The notes under the pieces: model-generated
Databases searched by the model: none
What the model was told of the DNA's origin: nothing
The model's input: the letters and a program-made list of their open reading frames with translations, nothing else
Translations under genes and position numbers: made by a program
NCBI RefSeq assembly: GCF_001941845.1
Contig: NZ_CP018870.1
Span: 5,370,001 to 5,434,000, forward strand
Origin: Streptomyces sp. TN58
Lineage (GTDB): Bacteria; Actinomycetota; Actinomycetes; Streptomycetales; Streptomycetaceae
DNA length: 64,000 nt
Direction of reading: 5' to 3'
In this document: positions 12,371 to 21,903 of the stretch, in pieces
Position numbering within the stretch: the stretch's first letter is position 1
Layout: every line of letters begins with the position of its first letter

Positions 12371-15205
12371 ATGGCCTCACGTACGTCCGGCAAGGGCTCC
12401 CCGAGCAGTGCGGGCACCGCGAAGGGCCGCACCGGCCGTACGGCGGCGCCGGCCAGGAAGGCTGCCCCCGCGGGCAAGCCCCCGGCGAAGAAGGCCGCGG
12501 CCGCCAGGCGTGCCCCGGCCAAGAAGGCCGCGGCCAAGCCCGCGCCGTCCCCGACGAGCGGCGTGCTGCGACTGGTGCGGGCCCTCTGGCTGGGCTGCGC
12601 GCACGCGGTCGGCGCCGTCTTCCGCGGGATCGGCCAGGGAGCGAGGAACCTCGACCCCGCCCACCGCAAGGACGGCCTCGCGCTGCTGCTCCTCGCCCTG
12701 GCGCTGATCGTCGCCGCCGGTACCTGGTCGAACCTGAGCGGTCCCGTCGGGGATCTGGTGACCATGCTGGTCACCGGTGCCTTCGGGCGACTGGATCTGC
12801 TCGTTCCGATACTGCTCGGCGTCATGGCGGTACGTTTCATCCGCCACCCCGAGCAGGCCGACGCCAACGGCCGTATCGGCATCGGGCTGTCCGCCCTCGC
12901 CATCGGCGTCCTCGGCCTGGTCCACATCGCCTGCGGGGCCCCCGGCCGGGACGAGGGCACCACCGCCATGCAGAACGCGGGCGGCCTCATCGGCTGGGCC
13001 GCCTCCAAGCCGCTGATCTTCACCATGGGCGCGCCGCTGGCGGTGCCCATGCTGGTGCTGCTCACCGTCTTCGGCCTCCTCGTCGTCACCGCGACCCCGG
13101 TCAACGCGATCCCGCAGCGGCTGCGCCGGCTCGGCATCCGGCTCGGGATCATCGCCCCGAACGAGTACGACGAGGGCTACGGGCAGGCCGACGGCGGGGC
13201 CGTTGCCGGACACGACCCCGAACAGTGGCGAGCCCATGGCGGCGACCCCGCGGACACCGCCGAGGAGGAGGCCCTGGCCCGGCGGCGCCGGCCGCGCAGG
13301 ACCGCCACCCGCCCCGCGGCGGACCGGGCGACGGGCCGGGGGATGGACGCCGTCGACGTGGCCGCGGCGGCCGCCGCCGCGCTGGACGGGGCGGTGTACG
13401 GCGGTATGCCGCCGTCCCCGCTCGTCGCCGACCTCACGCAGGGGATCTCCGCCGAGCGCGACGGCGCCGAGGTCACCGCCCCGGTGCCGACCGCCCGCGG
13501 CGGGCGTGCCGCCGCGAAGGCGGCCCCCGGGGCACCCGGGGACTCCGCTTCGCCCGCCGCTTCGTCGGCCGCGGCCTCCGCCGTGCCCGAGGCAGTCGCG
13601 GAGCCCGCCGGGCAGCCGCGCGCCACCACCGCGGCGGCCTCCGGAACGCTGGCGGTGCCCGACCTGACGAAGGCCGCCCCCGAGGCCCAGCCGCTGCCGC
13701 CCCGCGCCGAGCAGCTCCAGCTGCGCGGGGACATCACGTACTGCCTGCCCTCGCTGGACCTGCTGGAGAAGGGCGGGCCCGGCAAGACCCGCAGCGCCGC
13801 CAACGACGCGGTCGTCGCCTCCCTGCGCAACGTGTTCACCGAGTTCAAGGTGGACGCCGACGTCACCGGATTCACCCGGGGTCCGACGGTCACCCGCTAC
13901 GAGGTCACCCTCGGCGCGGCCGTCAAGGTCGAGCGGATCACCGCCCTGACCAAGAACATCGCCTATGCCGTGGCCAGCCCGGACGTGCGGATCATCAGCC
14001 CGATCCCGGGCAAGTCCGCGGTCGGCATCGAGATCCCCAACACCGACCGTGAGATGGTCAACCTGGGCGACGTCCTGCGCCTCGCGGACGCTGCCGAGGA
14101 CGACCACCCGATGCTGGTCGCGCTCGGCAAGGACGTCGAGGGCGGCTACGTCATGGCCAACCTCGCCAAGATGCCGCACGTGCTGGTCGCCGGCGCCACC
14201 GGATCCGGCAAGTCCTCCTGCATCAACTGCCTGATCACCTCGATCATGGTGCGGGCCACCCCGGAGGACGTCCGGATGGTCCTCGTCGACCCCAAGCGCG
14301 TCGAGCTGACGGCGTACGAGGGCATCCCGCACCTGATCACGCCGATCATCACCAACCCCAAGCGGGCCGCCGAGGCGCTCCAGTGGGTCGTGCGCGAGAT
14401 GGACCTGCGCTACGACGACCTGGCCGCCTTCGGCTTCCGGCACATCGACGACTTCAACCAGGCCATCCGGGACGGGAAGATCAAACTCCCGCCGGGCAGC
14501 GAACGGGAGCTCAGCCCCTACCCGTACCTGCTGGTGATCGTCGACGAGCTGGCCGACCTGATGATGGTGGCCCCGCGCGACGTCGAGGACTCCATCGTCC
14601 GCATCACCCAGCTGGCCCGCGCCGCCGGCATCCACCTGGTGCTCGCCACCCAGCGGCCCTCGGTGGACGTGGTCACGGGCCTGATCAAGGCGAACGTGCC
14701 CTCGCGCCTCGCCTTCGCCACGTCCTCCCTCGCGGACAGCCGGGTCATCCTCGACCAGCCCGGCGCCGAGAAGCTCATCGGCAAGGGCGACGGGCTGTTC
14801 CTGCCGATGGGGGCGAACAAGCCCGTCCGCCTCCAGGGCGCGTTCGTCACCGAAGACGAGATCGCCGGGATCGTGCAGCACTGCAAGGACCAGATGGCGC
14901 CGGTCTTCCGGGACGACGTCACGGTGGGGCAGAAGCAGAAGAAGGAGATCGACGAGGACATCGGCGACGACCTGGACCTGCTGTGCCAGGCGGCGGAGCT
15001 GGTCGTCACCACGCAGTTCGGCTCCACCTCGATGCTCCAGCGCAAGCTGCGGGTGGGCTTCGCGAAGGCCGGACGGCTCATGGACCTCATGGAGTCGCGG
15101 GGCATCGTCGGCCCGAGCGAGGGTTCGAAAGCGCGTGACGTCCTGCTGAAGGCCGACGAGCTGGACGGGGTGCTCGCGGTGATCCGCGGCGAGACGCATT
15201 CGTAG
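12371..15205 (+). CDS. ftsK: DNA translocase FtsK/SpoIIIE
   Basis: A 944-aa membrane-anchored ATPase that pumps chromosomal DNA through closing septa, in Streptomyces mainly during sporulation septation. It has a lysine/alanine-rich N-terminal tail (residues 17-58, resembling histone-H1-like repeats), about four membrane segments within residues 95-240, and a long Ala/Pro-rich linker. The motor domain carries Walker A GATGSGKS at 608-615 and Walker B LLVIVDELADLMM near 720. The C-terminal gamma winged helix (TQFGSTSMLQRKLRVGFAKA) normally reads KOPS-type motifs. The ATG at 12371 has no convincing Shine-Dalgarno; an upstream in-frame GTG lies inside the palindrome at 12324-12343. A hairpin follows the stop. 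Confidence 0.97.
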   Translation: MASRTSGKGSPSSAGTAKGRTGRTAAPARKAAPAGKPPAKKAAAARRAPAKKAAAKPAPSPTSGVLRLVRALWLGCAHAVGAVFRGIGQGARNLDPAHRKDGLALLLLALALIVAAGTWSNLSGPVGDLVTMLVTGAFGRLDLLVPILLGVMAVRFIRHPEQADANGRIGIGLSALAIGVLGLVHIACGAPGRDEGTTAMQNAGGLIGWAASKPLIFTMGAPLAVPMLVLLTVFGLLVVTATPVNAIPQRLRRLGIRLGIIAPNEYDEGYGQADGGAVAGHDPEQWRAHGGDPADTAEEEALARRRRPRRTATRPAADRATGRGMDAVDVAAAAAAALDGAVYGGMPPSPLVADLTQGISAERDGAEVTAPVPTARGGRAAAKAAPGAPGDSASPAASSAAASAVPEAVAEPAGQPRATTAAASGTLAVPDLTKAAPEAQPLPPRAEQLQLRGDITYCLPSLDLLEKGGPGKTRSAANDAVVASLRNVFTEFKVDADVTGFTRGPTVTRYEVTLGAAVKVERITALTKNIAYAVASPDVRIISPIPGKSAVGIEIPNTDREMVNLGDVLRLADAAEDDHPMLVALGKDVEGGYVMANLAKMPHVLVAGATGSGKSSCINCLITSIMVRATPEDVRMVLVDPKRVELTAYEGIPHLITPIITNPKRAAEALQWVVREMDLRYDDLAAFGFRHIDDFNQAIRDGKIKLPPGSERELSPYPYLLVIVDELADLMMVAPRDVEDSIVRITQLARAAGIHLVLATQRPSVDVVTGLIKANVPSRLAFATSSLADSRVILDQPGAEKLIGKGDGLFLPMGANKPVRLQGAFVTEDEIAGIVQHCKDQMAPVFRDDVTVGQKQKKEIDEDIGDDLDLLCQAAELVVTTQFGSTSMLQRKLRVGFAKAGRLMDLMESRGIVGPSEGSKARDVLLKADELDGVLAVIRGETHS

Positions 15206-15313
15206 CCGTTTGGCGGGCAACCGTTTCCCTTGGGGCCGCGTCAAGTTGAAGAGAGGTGGCGGCACCCGCGTACGACGTCCCGTACGGCGTGGGACCGCCG
15301 CGCCGGAGGGACC

Positions 15314-15342
15314 CTTCCACGCCATTCGGATGGCGTAGGAAG
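15314..15342 (+). terminator. Hairpin after ftsK, candidate terminator
   Basis: CTTCC-ACGCCAT, loop TCGG, ATGGCGT-A-GGAAG forms a 12-bp stem with one bulged A. It lies about 110 bp after the ftsK stop and upstream of the next gene's promoter region. There is no T tract, as is common in Streptomyces. Confidence 0.5.
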
Positions 15343-15425
15343 AGCACCCTCCGGTTGCTCCACCCTTTCGTCACCCCCCTAGACTGGACTTCCAGCAGGT
15401 GGCTACACGCTCGAAAGGCGCCCTT

Positions 15426-16322
15426 GTGTCCATCGGCAACTCCAACTCCCCCGAAGAAGAGCGGCCTTCGACCGACGACCGGTCCGAGGACCGCCTCGTC
15501 GAACGTTCCGTCGAAGAGCCGTCCATCGGGACGGCCCTCAAGAAGGCCCGGATCGCCGCCGGGCTCACAGTCGACGAGGTCAGTTCCGTCACCCGCGTGC
15601 GCATCCCGATCGTGCACGCGATCGAAGAGGACGACTTCACGCGGTGCGGCGGCGACGTCTACGCCCGCGGCCACATCCGTACCCTCGCCCGCGCCGTCCA
15701 CCTCGATCCGGCACCCCTGGTCGAGAGCTACGACGCGGCCCACGGCGGCCGGCCGGCCCCCACCCCCGCCGCGCCGATGTTCGACGCCGAGCGGATCCGC
15801 CCCGAGCGGCAGCGGCCCAACTGGACCGCCGCCATGGTCGCCGCCATCGTCGCCGTCGTCGGCTTCGTGGGCTTCACCGCCTTCGGCGGCGGCGACGCCA
15901 AGGAGAAGCGCCCCGTGGCGGAGGGATCCGCCTCCCCCAAGCCCGCACCCAAGCAGAGCGGCGGCCAGCCTGCCGCGCAGCCCACCCAGGTCCCGCCGGC
16001 CGCCAAGCCGGAGCCCTCGGACAGCGCCATCGCCGCCGCGCCCAAGGACCTCGTCACGGTCGTCCTGACGGCCGACACGGGCGAGAGCTGGATCTCCGCG
16101 AAGGACTCCACGGGCCGGCTCCTCTTCGACGGCACCCTCGTGCAGGGGCAGTCGAAGACGTTCACGGACAAGGAGTCCGTCGACCTCGTGCTCGGCGACG
16201 CCGGGGCCGTGAAGCTCTTCGTGAACGGCAAGGAGATCAAGGACGATTTCCAGCCGGGTCAAGTGGAACGCCTCACATACACCAAGGAGGACCCCTCCCA
16301 GGACCAGCCGCAGGCGGGCTGA
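15426..16322 (+). CDS. RodZ-like HTH membrane protein
   Basis: A 298-aa bitopic protein. Residues about 38-100 form a cytoplasmic Cro/XRE-type HTH ([25 protein letters not shown]) followed by the RodZ-family signature [16 protein letters not shown] single transmembrane helix ([18 protein letters not shown]) precedes an extracytoplasmic Pro/Ala-rich linker and a C-terminal domain like DUF4115 ([27 protein letters not shown]). Family members are RodZ-like morphology proteins; a direct cell-shape role here is inference. The GTG at 15426 is preferred because GAAAGG lies 8 nt upstream. A possible promoter with -10 TAGACT at 15380-15385 fits. An alternative GTG is at 15399. Confidence 0.85.
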   Translation: MSIGNSNSPEEERPSTDDRSEDRLVERSVEEPSIGTALKKARIAAGLTVDEVSSVTRVRIPIVHAIEEDDFTRCGGDVYARGHIRTLARAVHLDPAPLVESYDAAHGGRPAPTPAAPMFDAERIRPERQRPNWTAAMVAAIVAVVGFVGFTAFGGGDAKEKRPVAEGSASPKPAPKQSGGQPAAQPTQVPPAAKPEPSDSAIAAAPKDLVTVVLTADTGESWISAKDSTGRLLFDGTLVQGQSKTFTDKESVDLVLGDAGAVKLFVNGKEIKDDFQPGQVERLTYTKEDPSQDQPQAG

Positions 16323-16359
16323 CCGAAGGGGCCGCCCCAGGGCGGAAGGCGTTGACCGG

Positions 16360-16392
16360 GATCCCCGGGGTGCTGCCCGCACCCCGGGGATC
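16360..16392 (+). terminator. 14-bp perfect hairpin between the RodZ-like gene and rimO
   Basis: GATCCCCGGGGTGC, loop TGCCC, GCACCCCGGGGATC, followed by TTGG. It is a strong stem 38 nt after the upstream stop and 58 nt before rimO, so it probably separates the two transcription units. Confidence 0.7.
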
Positions 16393-16449
16393 TTGGCGTA
16401 CGGGGGCGTGCGGCTGGGGCCCGCGCCGGGACGAAGTAGTCTTGAGTCC

Positions 16450-17955
16450 ATGCCCGAACGCCGTACCGTCGCCCTTGTCACTCTTGGCTGCGCCCGTAAC
16501 GAGGTGGACTCGGAGGAGCTCGCAGGCCGCTTGGCGGCGGATGGCTGGGAGCTCGTCGAGGACGCCGCCGACGCGGACGTTGCCGTCGTCAACACCTGCG
16601 GCTTCGTCGAAGCCGCGAAGAAGGACTCCGTAGACGCCCTGCTGGAAGCCAACGACCTCAAGGACCACGGCAGGACCCAGGCCGTCGTCGCCGTCGGCTG
16701 CATGGCCGAGCGCTACGGCAAGGAGCTCGCCGAAGCCCTGCCCGAGGCCGACGGGGTCCTCGGCTTCGACGACTACGCCGACATCTCCAACCGCCTCCAG
16801 GTCATCCTCGGCGGCGGCAGCGTCGAAGCCCACACCCCCCGCGACCGCCGCCAGCTGCTGCCGATCAGCCCCGCCGCGCGCCAGGACGCCGCCGTCGCCC
16901 TCCCCGGGCACGCCCAGGCGCCCGCCGAGGAGCCCGCAGAGGCCCCCGCGGACCTGCCCGAAGGTGTCGCGCCCGCCTCCGGCCCGCGCGCCCCGCTGCG
17001 CCGGCGCCTGGACAAGAGCCCCGTGGCCTCGGTCAAGCTGGCCTCCGGCTGCGACCGGCGCTGCTCCTTCTGCGCCATCCCGTCCTTCCGCGGCTCCTTC
17101 ATCTCGCGCCGCCCCGCCGACGTGCTGGGCGAGACCCGCTGGCTGGCCGAGCAGGGCGTCAAGGAGATCATGCTGGTCTCCGAGAACAACACCTCGTACG
17201 GCAAGGACCTCGGCGACATCCGGCTCCTGGAGACGCTGCTGCCCGAGCTCGCCGCCGTCGACGGCATCGAGCGCGTCCGCGTCAGCTATCTCCAGCCCGC
17301 CGAGATGCGCCCGGGCCTCATCGACGTGCTGACCTCGACCCCCAAGGTCGTGCCGTACTTCGACCTGTCCTTCCAGCACTCGGCCCCGGACGTGCTGCGG
17401 GCCATGCGCCGCTTCGGTGACACCGACCGCTTCCTGGAGCTGCTGGACACCATCCGCTCCAAGGCCCCGCAGGCCGGCGTCCGCTCGAACTTCATCGTCG
17501 GCTTCCCCGGCGAGACGGAAGCCGACTTCGCCGAGCTGGAGCGCTTCCTCACCCACGCCCGCCTCGACGCGATCGGCGTGTTCGGCTACTCCGACGAGGA
17601 CGGCACGGAGGCCGTCACCTACGAGGGCAAGCTGGACGAGGACACGATCGCCGAGCGCCTGGCGCACATGCAGCGGCTCGCCGAGGAGCTCACCGCCCAG
17701 CGTGCGGAGGAGCGGATCGGCGAGACCCTGGAAGTGCTCGTCGAGACGGTCGTGCCGTTCGACGAGGCCGAGGACGGCGAGGGCGCCTACGGGCGCGCCG
17801 CCCACCAGGCCCCCGAAACCGACGGCCAGGTCGTCTTCACGGACGGCACCGGCCTGGTCCCCGGGCGTATCGTCACCGCGAAGGTCGTCGGCACCCTGGG
17901 AGTGGACCTGGTGGCCGAGCCCCTGGACCTGCACTTTGAGGAGGCGACCGGATGA
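16450..17955 (+). CDS. rimO: Ribosomal protein uS12 methylthiotransferase RimO
   Basis: A 501-aa radical-SAM enzyme that methylthiolates the conserved aspartate of ribosomal protein S12. The N-terminal UPF0004 domain supplies cluster ligands Cys14, Cys50 and Cys84; the radical-SAM motif CDRRCSFC gives Cys201, Cys205 and Cys208; a TRAM domain ends the protein. RimO rather than MiaB is favoured by CAIPSFRG and by a separate clear MiaB at 54064. A 70-residue Ala/Pro-rich insert lies between the first two domains. The ATG follows a TAGTCT hexamer at 16437-16442 by 7 nt, suggesting a leaderless mRNA. Its stop overlaps pgsA by ATGA. Confidence 0.95.
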   Translation: MPERRTVALVTLGCARNEVDSEELAGRLAADGWELVEDAADADVAVVNTCGFVEAAKKDSVDALLEANDLKDHGRTQAVVAVGCMAERYGKELAEALPEADGVLGFDDYADISNRLQVILGGGSVEAHTPRDRRQLLPISPAARQDAAVALPGHAQAPAEEPAEAPADLPEGVAPASGPRAPLRRRLDKSPVASVKLASGCDRRCSFCAIPSFRGSFISRRPADVLGETRWLAEQGVKEIMLVSENNTSYGKDLGDIRLLETLLPELAAVDGIERVRVSYLQPAEMRPGLIDVLTSTPKVVPYFDLSFQHSAPDVLRAMRRFGDTDRFLELLDTIRSKAPQAGVRSNFIVGFPGETEADFAELERFLTHARLDAIGVFGYSDEDGTEAVTYEGKLDEDTIAERLAHMQRLAEELTAQRAEERIGETLEVLVETVVPFDEAEDGEGAYGRAAHQAPETDGQVVFTDGTGLVPGRIVTAKVVGTLGVDLVAEPLDLHFEEATG

Positions 17956-18608
17956 CCGGTGTCCCGGCATCTGCGGCGGGCGGGACCGGCCGCCGGCCCG
18001 TACCCGGCGCGAAGCTGGGGGCCGCGGCGGTCGATCAGGCCAGCCTGTGGAACATCGCCAACATCCTGACGATGATCCGGCTCGTGCTGGTGCCGGGGTT
18101 CGTCCTGCTGCTCCTCGCCGACGGAGGCTACGACCCCGCCTGGCGGGCCTGGGCCTGGGCGGCGTTCGCCGTCGCCATGATCACGGACATCTTCGACGGG
18201 CACCTGGCCCGGACGTACAACCTGGTCACCGACTTCGGCAAGATCGCCGACCCGATCGCCGACAAGGCGATCATGGGCTCGGCGCTGATCTGCCTCTCCT
18301 GGCTCGGCGACCTCCCGTGGTGGGTGACCGGGGTGATCCTCGGACGGGAGCTGGGGATCACGCTGCTGCGCTTCTGGGTCATCCGTTACGGCGTGATTCC
18401 GGCCAGCCGCGGCGGCAAGCTGAAGACGCTGGCCCAGGGCACGGCCGTGGGCATGTACGTCCTCGCACTGACCGGTGCGCTGGCGACGATGCGCTTCTGG
18501 GTGATGGCGATCGCGGTCGTGCTGACCGTCGTCACCGGTTTGGACTACATCCGCCAGGCGATCGTGCTGCGCCGCCAGGGACTCGCCGCGGAGCGGGCCG
18601 CGCGGTGA
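17952..18608 (+). CDS. pgsA: CDP-alcohol phosphatidyltransferase, PgsA type
   Basis: A 218-aa integral membrane enzyme with about six helices. The family signature DG-x2-AR-x8-G-x3-D-x3-D is intact: Asp79, Asp82-Gly83, Ala86-Arg87, Gly96, Asp100 and Asp104. It probably makes phosphatidylglycerophosphate from CDP-diacylglycerol and glycerol-3-phosphate; because actinobacteria carry several paralogues, the acceptor alcohol is inferred. It overlaps rimO (ATGA) and cinA (GTGA), so the three are translationally coupled. The same rimO/pgsA/cinA/clgR order near ftsK and recA is known in other actinobacteria, including mycobacteria in part. Confidence 0.92.
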   Translation: MTGVPASAAGGTGRRPVPGAKLGAAAVDQASLWNIANILTMIRLVLVPGFVLLLLADGGYDPAWRAWAWAAFAVAMITDIFDGHLARTYNLVTDFGKIADPIADKAIMGSALICLSWLGDLPWWVTGVILGRELGITLLRFWVIRYGVIPASRGGKLKTLAQGTAVGMYVLALTGALATMRFWVMAIAVVLTVVTGLDYIRQAIVLRRQGLAAERAAR

Positions 18609-19171
18609 CGTACGGGGCGGGGGATGCCGGGGTGGCGCGGGGGCGCTCCGGAGCGGGCGAGGGGCGCACGGCTGCCGCGTACGCGCTCCAGCTGCTCGCG
18701 GAGAGTGACCAGACCCTCGCTGTCGCCGAATCACTGACCGGTGGCATGGTCGCGGCCGAGCTGACGGCCGTCCCCGGGGCCTCCCGGTCCTTCCGCGGAT
18801 CGGTCACGGCGTACGCCACGGAGGTCAAACACCGGGTCCTCGGGGTCAGCGCCGACCTGCTGGCGGCCGAAGGCGCCGTGAACGCCCAGGTCGCCGCCGA
18901 GATGGCCGCCGGCGTGCGGAGCGTGATGGGCGCTTCGTGGGGGATCGCGACGACCGGTGTGGCCGGTCCGGAGCCCCAGGACGGCCGTCCGGTGGGCACG
19001 GTTTTCGTCGCCGTTGACGGTCCGGGGTGCAGGAAAACGGTCCGGCTGAGGTTGAACGGCTCCCGGGAGGAAATCCGTAGGGAGAGTGCACGGACAGTGC
19101 TCGGGCTTCTCTCGGACGAACTCCGCGAGAATGCGCGGGGGCAGGATACGGAACAGAACGGGGGGATTTGA
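18605..19171 (+). CDS. cinA: CinA C-terminal-domain protein (nicotinamide-nucleotide amidase, PncC type)
   Basis: A 188-aa protein consisting only of the CinA C-terminal domain: AVAESLTGGMVAAELTAVPGAS, then YATEVKHRVLGV and a GIATTGVAGPE motif. Members deamidate nicotinamide mononucleotide to nicotinate mononucleotide in pyridine-nucleotide recycling. The N-terminal molybdopterin-binding-like half found in longer CinA proteins is absent. The GTG start overlaps the pgsA stop, and clgR follows after 109 bp. The C-terminal 15 residues (NARGQDTEQNGGI) are polar and unlikely to be part of the fold. Confidence 0.92.
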   Translation: MTYGAGDAGVARGRSGAGEGRTAAAYALQLLAESDQTLAVAESLTGGMVAAELTAVPGASRSFRGSVTAYATEVKHRVLGVSADLLAAEGAVNAQVAAEMAAGVRSVMGASWGIATTGVAGPEPQDGRPVGTVFVAVDGPGCRKTVRLRLNGSREEIRRESARTVLGLLSDELRENARGQDTEQNGGI

Positions 19172-19280
19172 TGTTTGCAGCCCTGAGTGAACACGACATC
19201 GCTCCCCGCACGGCCGCGGCGCGAGGCGGTACGGTGGGGCGTGAAGGATGCGGCTACACGGTCAGAGGAGGGAGCCACCG

Positions 19281-19658
19281 ATGATTCTGCTCCGTCGCCT
19301 GCTGGGTGACGTGCTGCGTCGGCAGCGCCAGCGCCAGGGCCGTACTCTGCGCGAAGTCTCCTCGTCGGCCCGAGTTTCGCTCGGCTATCTCTCCGAGGTG
19401 GAGCGGGGGCAGAAGGAGGCATCCTCCGAGCTGCTCTCCGCGATCTGCGACGCGTTGGACGTACGGATGTCCGAGCTGATGCGCGAAGTCAGTGACGAAC
19501 TGTCGCTCGCTGAGCTGGCGCAGTCGGCCGCGGCAAGCGAACCGGTCCCCGTACCGGTCCGCCCGATGCTCAATTCGGTCTCGATGGCTTCGGTCGCCGG
19601 TCCGGAACGGGTGACCATCAAGGCGCCTGCGGAAGCGGTGAATGTAGTAGCCGCGTGA
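19281..19658 (+). CDS. clgR: Transcriptional regulator ClgR
   Basis: A 125-aa XRE-family protein with an HTH over residues about 10-65 ([21 protein letters not shown], then [12 protein letters not shown]). ClgR activates clp, lon and other proteostasis genes in Streptomyces and mycobacteria. The C-terminus is VNVVAA, ending in two alanines; in S. lividans a terminal Ala-Ala was reported to target ClgR for ClpP degradation, so the degron is visible here. GGAGGGAG lies 8 nt before the ATG. Its position after cinA matches known actinobacterial order. A strong hairpin follows. Confidence 0.93.
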   Translation: MILLRRLLGDVLRRQRQRQGRTLREVSSSARVSLGYLSEVERGQKEASSELLSAICDALDVRMSELMREVSDELSLAELAQSAAASEPVPVPVRPMLNSVSMASVAGPERVTIKAPAEAVNVVAA

Positions 19659-19682
19659 GCGAGCACGTGCGTGTCTGAGCTT

Positions 19683-19730
19683 GGCCGGAGCCCCGGCCGG
19701 TGCGTGGAGCACCGGCCGGGGCTCCCGGCC
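19683..19730 (+). terminator. Strong hairpin after clgR
   Basis: GGCCGGAGCCCCGGCCGGTGC, loop GTGGA, and the complementary arm GCACCGGCCGGGGCTCCCGGCC form a 21-bp stem with one bulged base, 25 nt after the clgR stop. It is a probable terminator although no T tract follows. Confidence 0.75.
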
Positions 19731-19800
19731 GTTCTGGGTGCGGGCACGGGGGGCGTGCGAGACGATGGGGCCGTCCGGGTCCCGGCCCCTGGAGGTGGCA

Positions 19801-20127
19801 GTGCGGACGTCGCTGCGCTTGCCCGTCCTGACGGCCCTCGCGCTGACGGTCGGGGCCCTGTGGTGGTGGGCCGTGCTGCGGCTGGTCCTGGCGCCCGCCG
19901 AGGCAGGGGCCGTGGAGGGCGCGGTGGCCGTGGGCGGCTGGGGACTGGGGCTGCTGCCGGTGCACTGTGTGCCGGCGCCGCTGCGCCGGGCCCGGCGTCG
20001 GGCCGGGACGTCCGGGGTGCCGTGTGGGCCGGGGGAGTCCGGGGCGCCGGGCGGGCCGGGGGAGTCCGGGCCGGTCACCACGGCATCGAGACCCCGCCGT
20101 TCGGACGCAGGATCTGGCCCGTCATGA
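19801..20127 (+). CDS. Small membrane protein of unknown function
   Basis: A 108-aa protein with two predicted membrane segments (LPVLTALALTVGALWWWAVLRLVL and AVAVGGWGLGLLPVHCV), then a basic Arg-rich stretch and a low-complexity Gly/Pro/Ser tail. GGAGGT precedes the GTG start by 4 nt. Its 3' end overlaps the convergent SDR gene by 53 bp, which is either a true convergent overlap or a sign that the tail is not conserved. I do not recognise a family; a homologous small membrane protein may sit at this position in other Streptomyces. Confidence 0.55.
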   Translation: MRTSLRLPVLTALALTVGALWWWAVLRLVLAPAEAGAVEGAVAVGGWGLGLLPVHCVPAPLRRARRRAGTSGVPCGPGESGAPGGPGESGPVTTASRPRRSDAGSGPS

Positions 20128-20845
20128 AGGACGAGGCGTCCGAGGCCAGGTAGAGCACCGCCTGGGCGACGTCCTCCGGTTCGCCGACCCGGCGCAGGGG
20201 CGACATACGGACCATGGCGGCCTCGGTCTGCGCCTGGACCTCCGGGCTGTGGCGGCCGGTCATCGGGGTGCGGATCCAGCCGGGGGCGACGGCGTTGACC
20301 CGTATGCCGTGCGGGCCGGCCTCGGTGGCGAGGGTCTTCGTGAGCTGGACGACAGCGGCCTTGGCGGCGCTGTAGCAGAGCAGGCCGGGCTGGGCGGCGT
20401 CCACGGCGCCGGAGGCCATGGTGACGATCGAGCCGGGGCGGCCCGCCGCGATCATGGAGCGGGCGGCTTCCTGGCAGGTGCGCAGGACCCCCTTGAAGTT
20501 GATGTCCAGGACCCGGTCGAGGTCCTCGTCGGCCGTTTCCAGGACGGTGCTGGTGTGCATGATCCCGGCGATGGCGGCCGCGATGTCGAGGGGGCCCGCG
20601 GCGTTGACGGCGGCCCTGACCGCCGCCCGGTCGGTGACGTCGAGGGGGTGGACGGTGGCGCCGCCGCCGGCCTTGGCGGCGAGGGCGGCGGTCTCGGCCA
20701 GGCCCTCCTCGTCGCGGTCGGCGCAGTGCACGTGGGCGCCGGCGGCGGCGAGGAGGACGGCACTGGCGCGGCCGATGCCGCCTGCGGCTCCGGTGACCAG
20801 GGCGGTGCGGCCGGTGAGGTCGTACGGGGCTGTGGGAGAGGGCAT
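20075..20845 (-). CDS. Short-chain dehydrogenase/reductase
   Basis: A 256-aa classical SDR. The cofactor motif TGAAGGIG is at residues 18-25, Asp45 after the second strand suggests NAD(H) preference, and the catalytic residues are Ser145, Tyr158 and Lys162 (YSAAK). PGWIRTPM and the C-terminal SFMTGQILRPNGG follow the family pattern. The substrate is unknown. The ATG at 20845 is chosen because the fold begins right after it; an earlier in-frame ATG at 20881 would add 12 residues. It lies 83 bp downstream of the Nei gene on the same strand. Confidence 0.9.
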   Translation of the reverse strand: MPSPTAPYDLTGRTALVTGAAGGIGRASAVLLAAAGAHVHCADRDEEGLAETAALAAKAGGGATVHPLDVTDRAAVRAAVNAAGPLDIAAAIAGIMHTSTVLETADEDLDRVLDINFKGVLRTCQEAARSMIAAGRPGSIVTMASGAVDAAQPGLLCYSAAKAAVVQLTKTLATEAGPHGIRVNAVAPGWIRTPMTGRHSPEVQAQTEAAMVRMSPLRRVGEPEDVAQAVLYLASDASSFMTGQILRPNGGVSMPW

Positions 20846-20928
20846 GACGGGACGGTACGACCGGATCTGACGGGTCGTCAATCAGTCGTGCGCCGCTCCG
20901 GGTCGGACGCGGGCGCGGCCGTGGGTGT

Positions 20929-21723
20929 TCAGGGAGTGGGTCCCGGCTGGCAGCGGGGGCACCAGTAGGTGGGGCGGTCGTCCTGGGGGGCCTCGCGGAC
21001 GGGGGTGCCGCAGCGCAGACAGGCGCGGCGGGCCCGGCCGTAGACGAAGAGCTCCTGGCCGGGGCGGTGGATGCCGGTGGTGTTGCGGTGGCCGGGCCGG
21101 TCGCCGATGTTCGCCGACAGCAGCCGGTGGGCGGCGGCGGCCAGGCGCGGCAGCTTGGACGGGGGGAGCCCGCCGACCGGGGTCCAGGGGGTGGCCTGGG
21201 CCAGGAAGCAGAGCTCGGACTTGTAGATGTTGCCGATGCCGGCGAGGTTGCGCTGGTCCAGCAGTGCCTCGCCGAGAGGGCGCTCCGGGGCGGCGAGGAG
21301 GTTGGCGGCGGCGCGGTCGGGGTCCCAGTCCGGGCCGAGGATGTCGGGGCCGAGGTGGCCGACGGCGCGGTCCTCCTCCGCGGTGCGGATCAGCTCCAGG
21401 ACGGGCAGGCGGTAGCCGACGGCCGTGGCCTCGGCCGTGCCGAGGACGGCGCGGATCTCGTGGTCCGGGCCGCCGCGCCATTTCTCGCCCGCCGCGAAGA
21501 CGTGCCAGGCGCCGTCCATGCGCAGGTGGCTGTGCAGGGTGAGCCCGCCTTCGAAGCGGGCGAGGAGGTGCTTGCCGCGGGGGGTGACGTCCAGGGTGAC
21601 GCGGCCGGTGAGGTCCGCCGTGGCGAAGCGGGGGACGCGCAGGTCGCTCACGGTCAGTTCGCGGCCTGCCAGGGCCGCGTGCAGGCGGGTCGCCGCGCGC
21701 CGGATGCTGTCGCCTTCGGGCAT
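20929..21723 (-). CDS. nei: Fpg/Nei-family DNA glycosylase/AP lyase (endonuclease VIII-like)
   Basis: A 264-aa base-excision enzyme for oxidised bases. After Met removal Pro2 is the catalytic nucleophile and Glu3 the acid (MPEGDSI). The H2TH region LLDQRNLAGIGNIYKSEL is present, and a C-terminal zinc finger CLRCGTPV...YWCPRC supplies four cysteines. The PEGDS start and finger spacing fit Nei (endonuclease VIII-like) more than MutM. It lies immediately before the SDR gene. Repair of oxidised pyrimidines is the likely role; exact specificity is inferred. Confidence 0.93.
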   Translation of the reverse strand: MPEGDSIRRAATRLHAALAGRELTVSDLRVPRFATADLTGRVTLDVTPRGKHLLARFEGGLTLHSHLRMDGAWHVFAAGEKWRGGPDHEIRAVLGTAEATAVGYRLPVLELIRTAEEDRAVGHLGPDILGPDWDPDRAAANLLAAPERPLGEALLDQRNLAGIGNIYKSELCFLAQATPWTPVGGLPPSKLPRLAAAAHRLLSANIGDRPGHRNTTGIHRPGQELFVYGRARRACLRCGTPVREAPQDDRPTYWCPRCQPGPTP

Positions 21724-21828
21724 GCCCCCATTGTCGCCCGGGGACGCCTGGTACGGGCGGACGGGTGGCGGGCCCGGACGGGCCCAAGGGCCGGGCAGTG
21801 CGGGTGGAACAGCGTCCGAGGAAAGGGG

Positions 21829-21862
21829 CGAGCCCCTGCGGCGGTGCGGCCGCAGGGGCTCG
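21829..21862 (-). terminator. 14-bp hairpin after the lipoprotein gene
   Basis: Perfect arms CGAGCCCCTGCGGC and GCCGCAGGGGCTCG with a 6-nt loop lie about 40 bp beyond the lipoprotein stop on the minus strand and upstream of nei, consistent with transcription termination between them. Confidence 0.65.
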
Positions 21863-21903
21863 GTGGATCAGGAGGGGGCCGGAGGGGCCGGAGGGGCCAC
21901 CCG

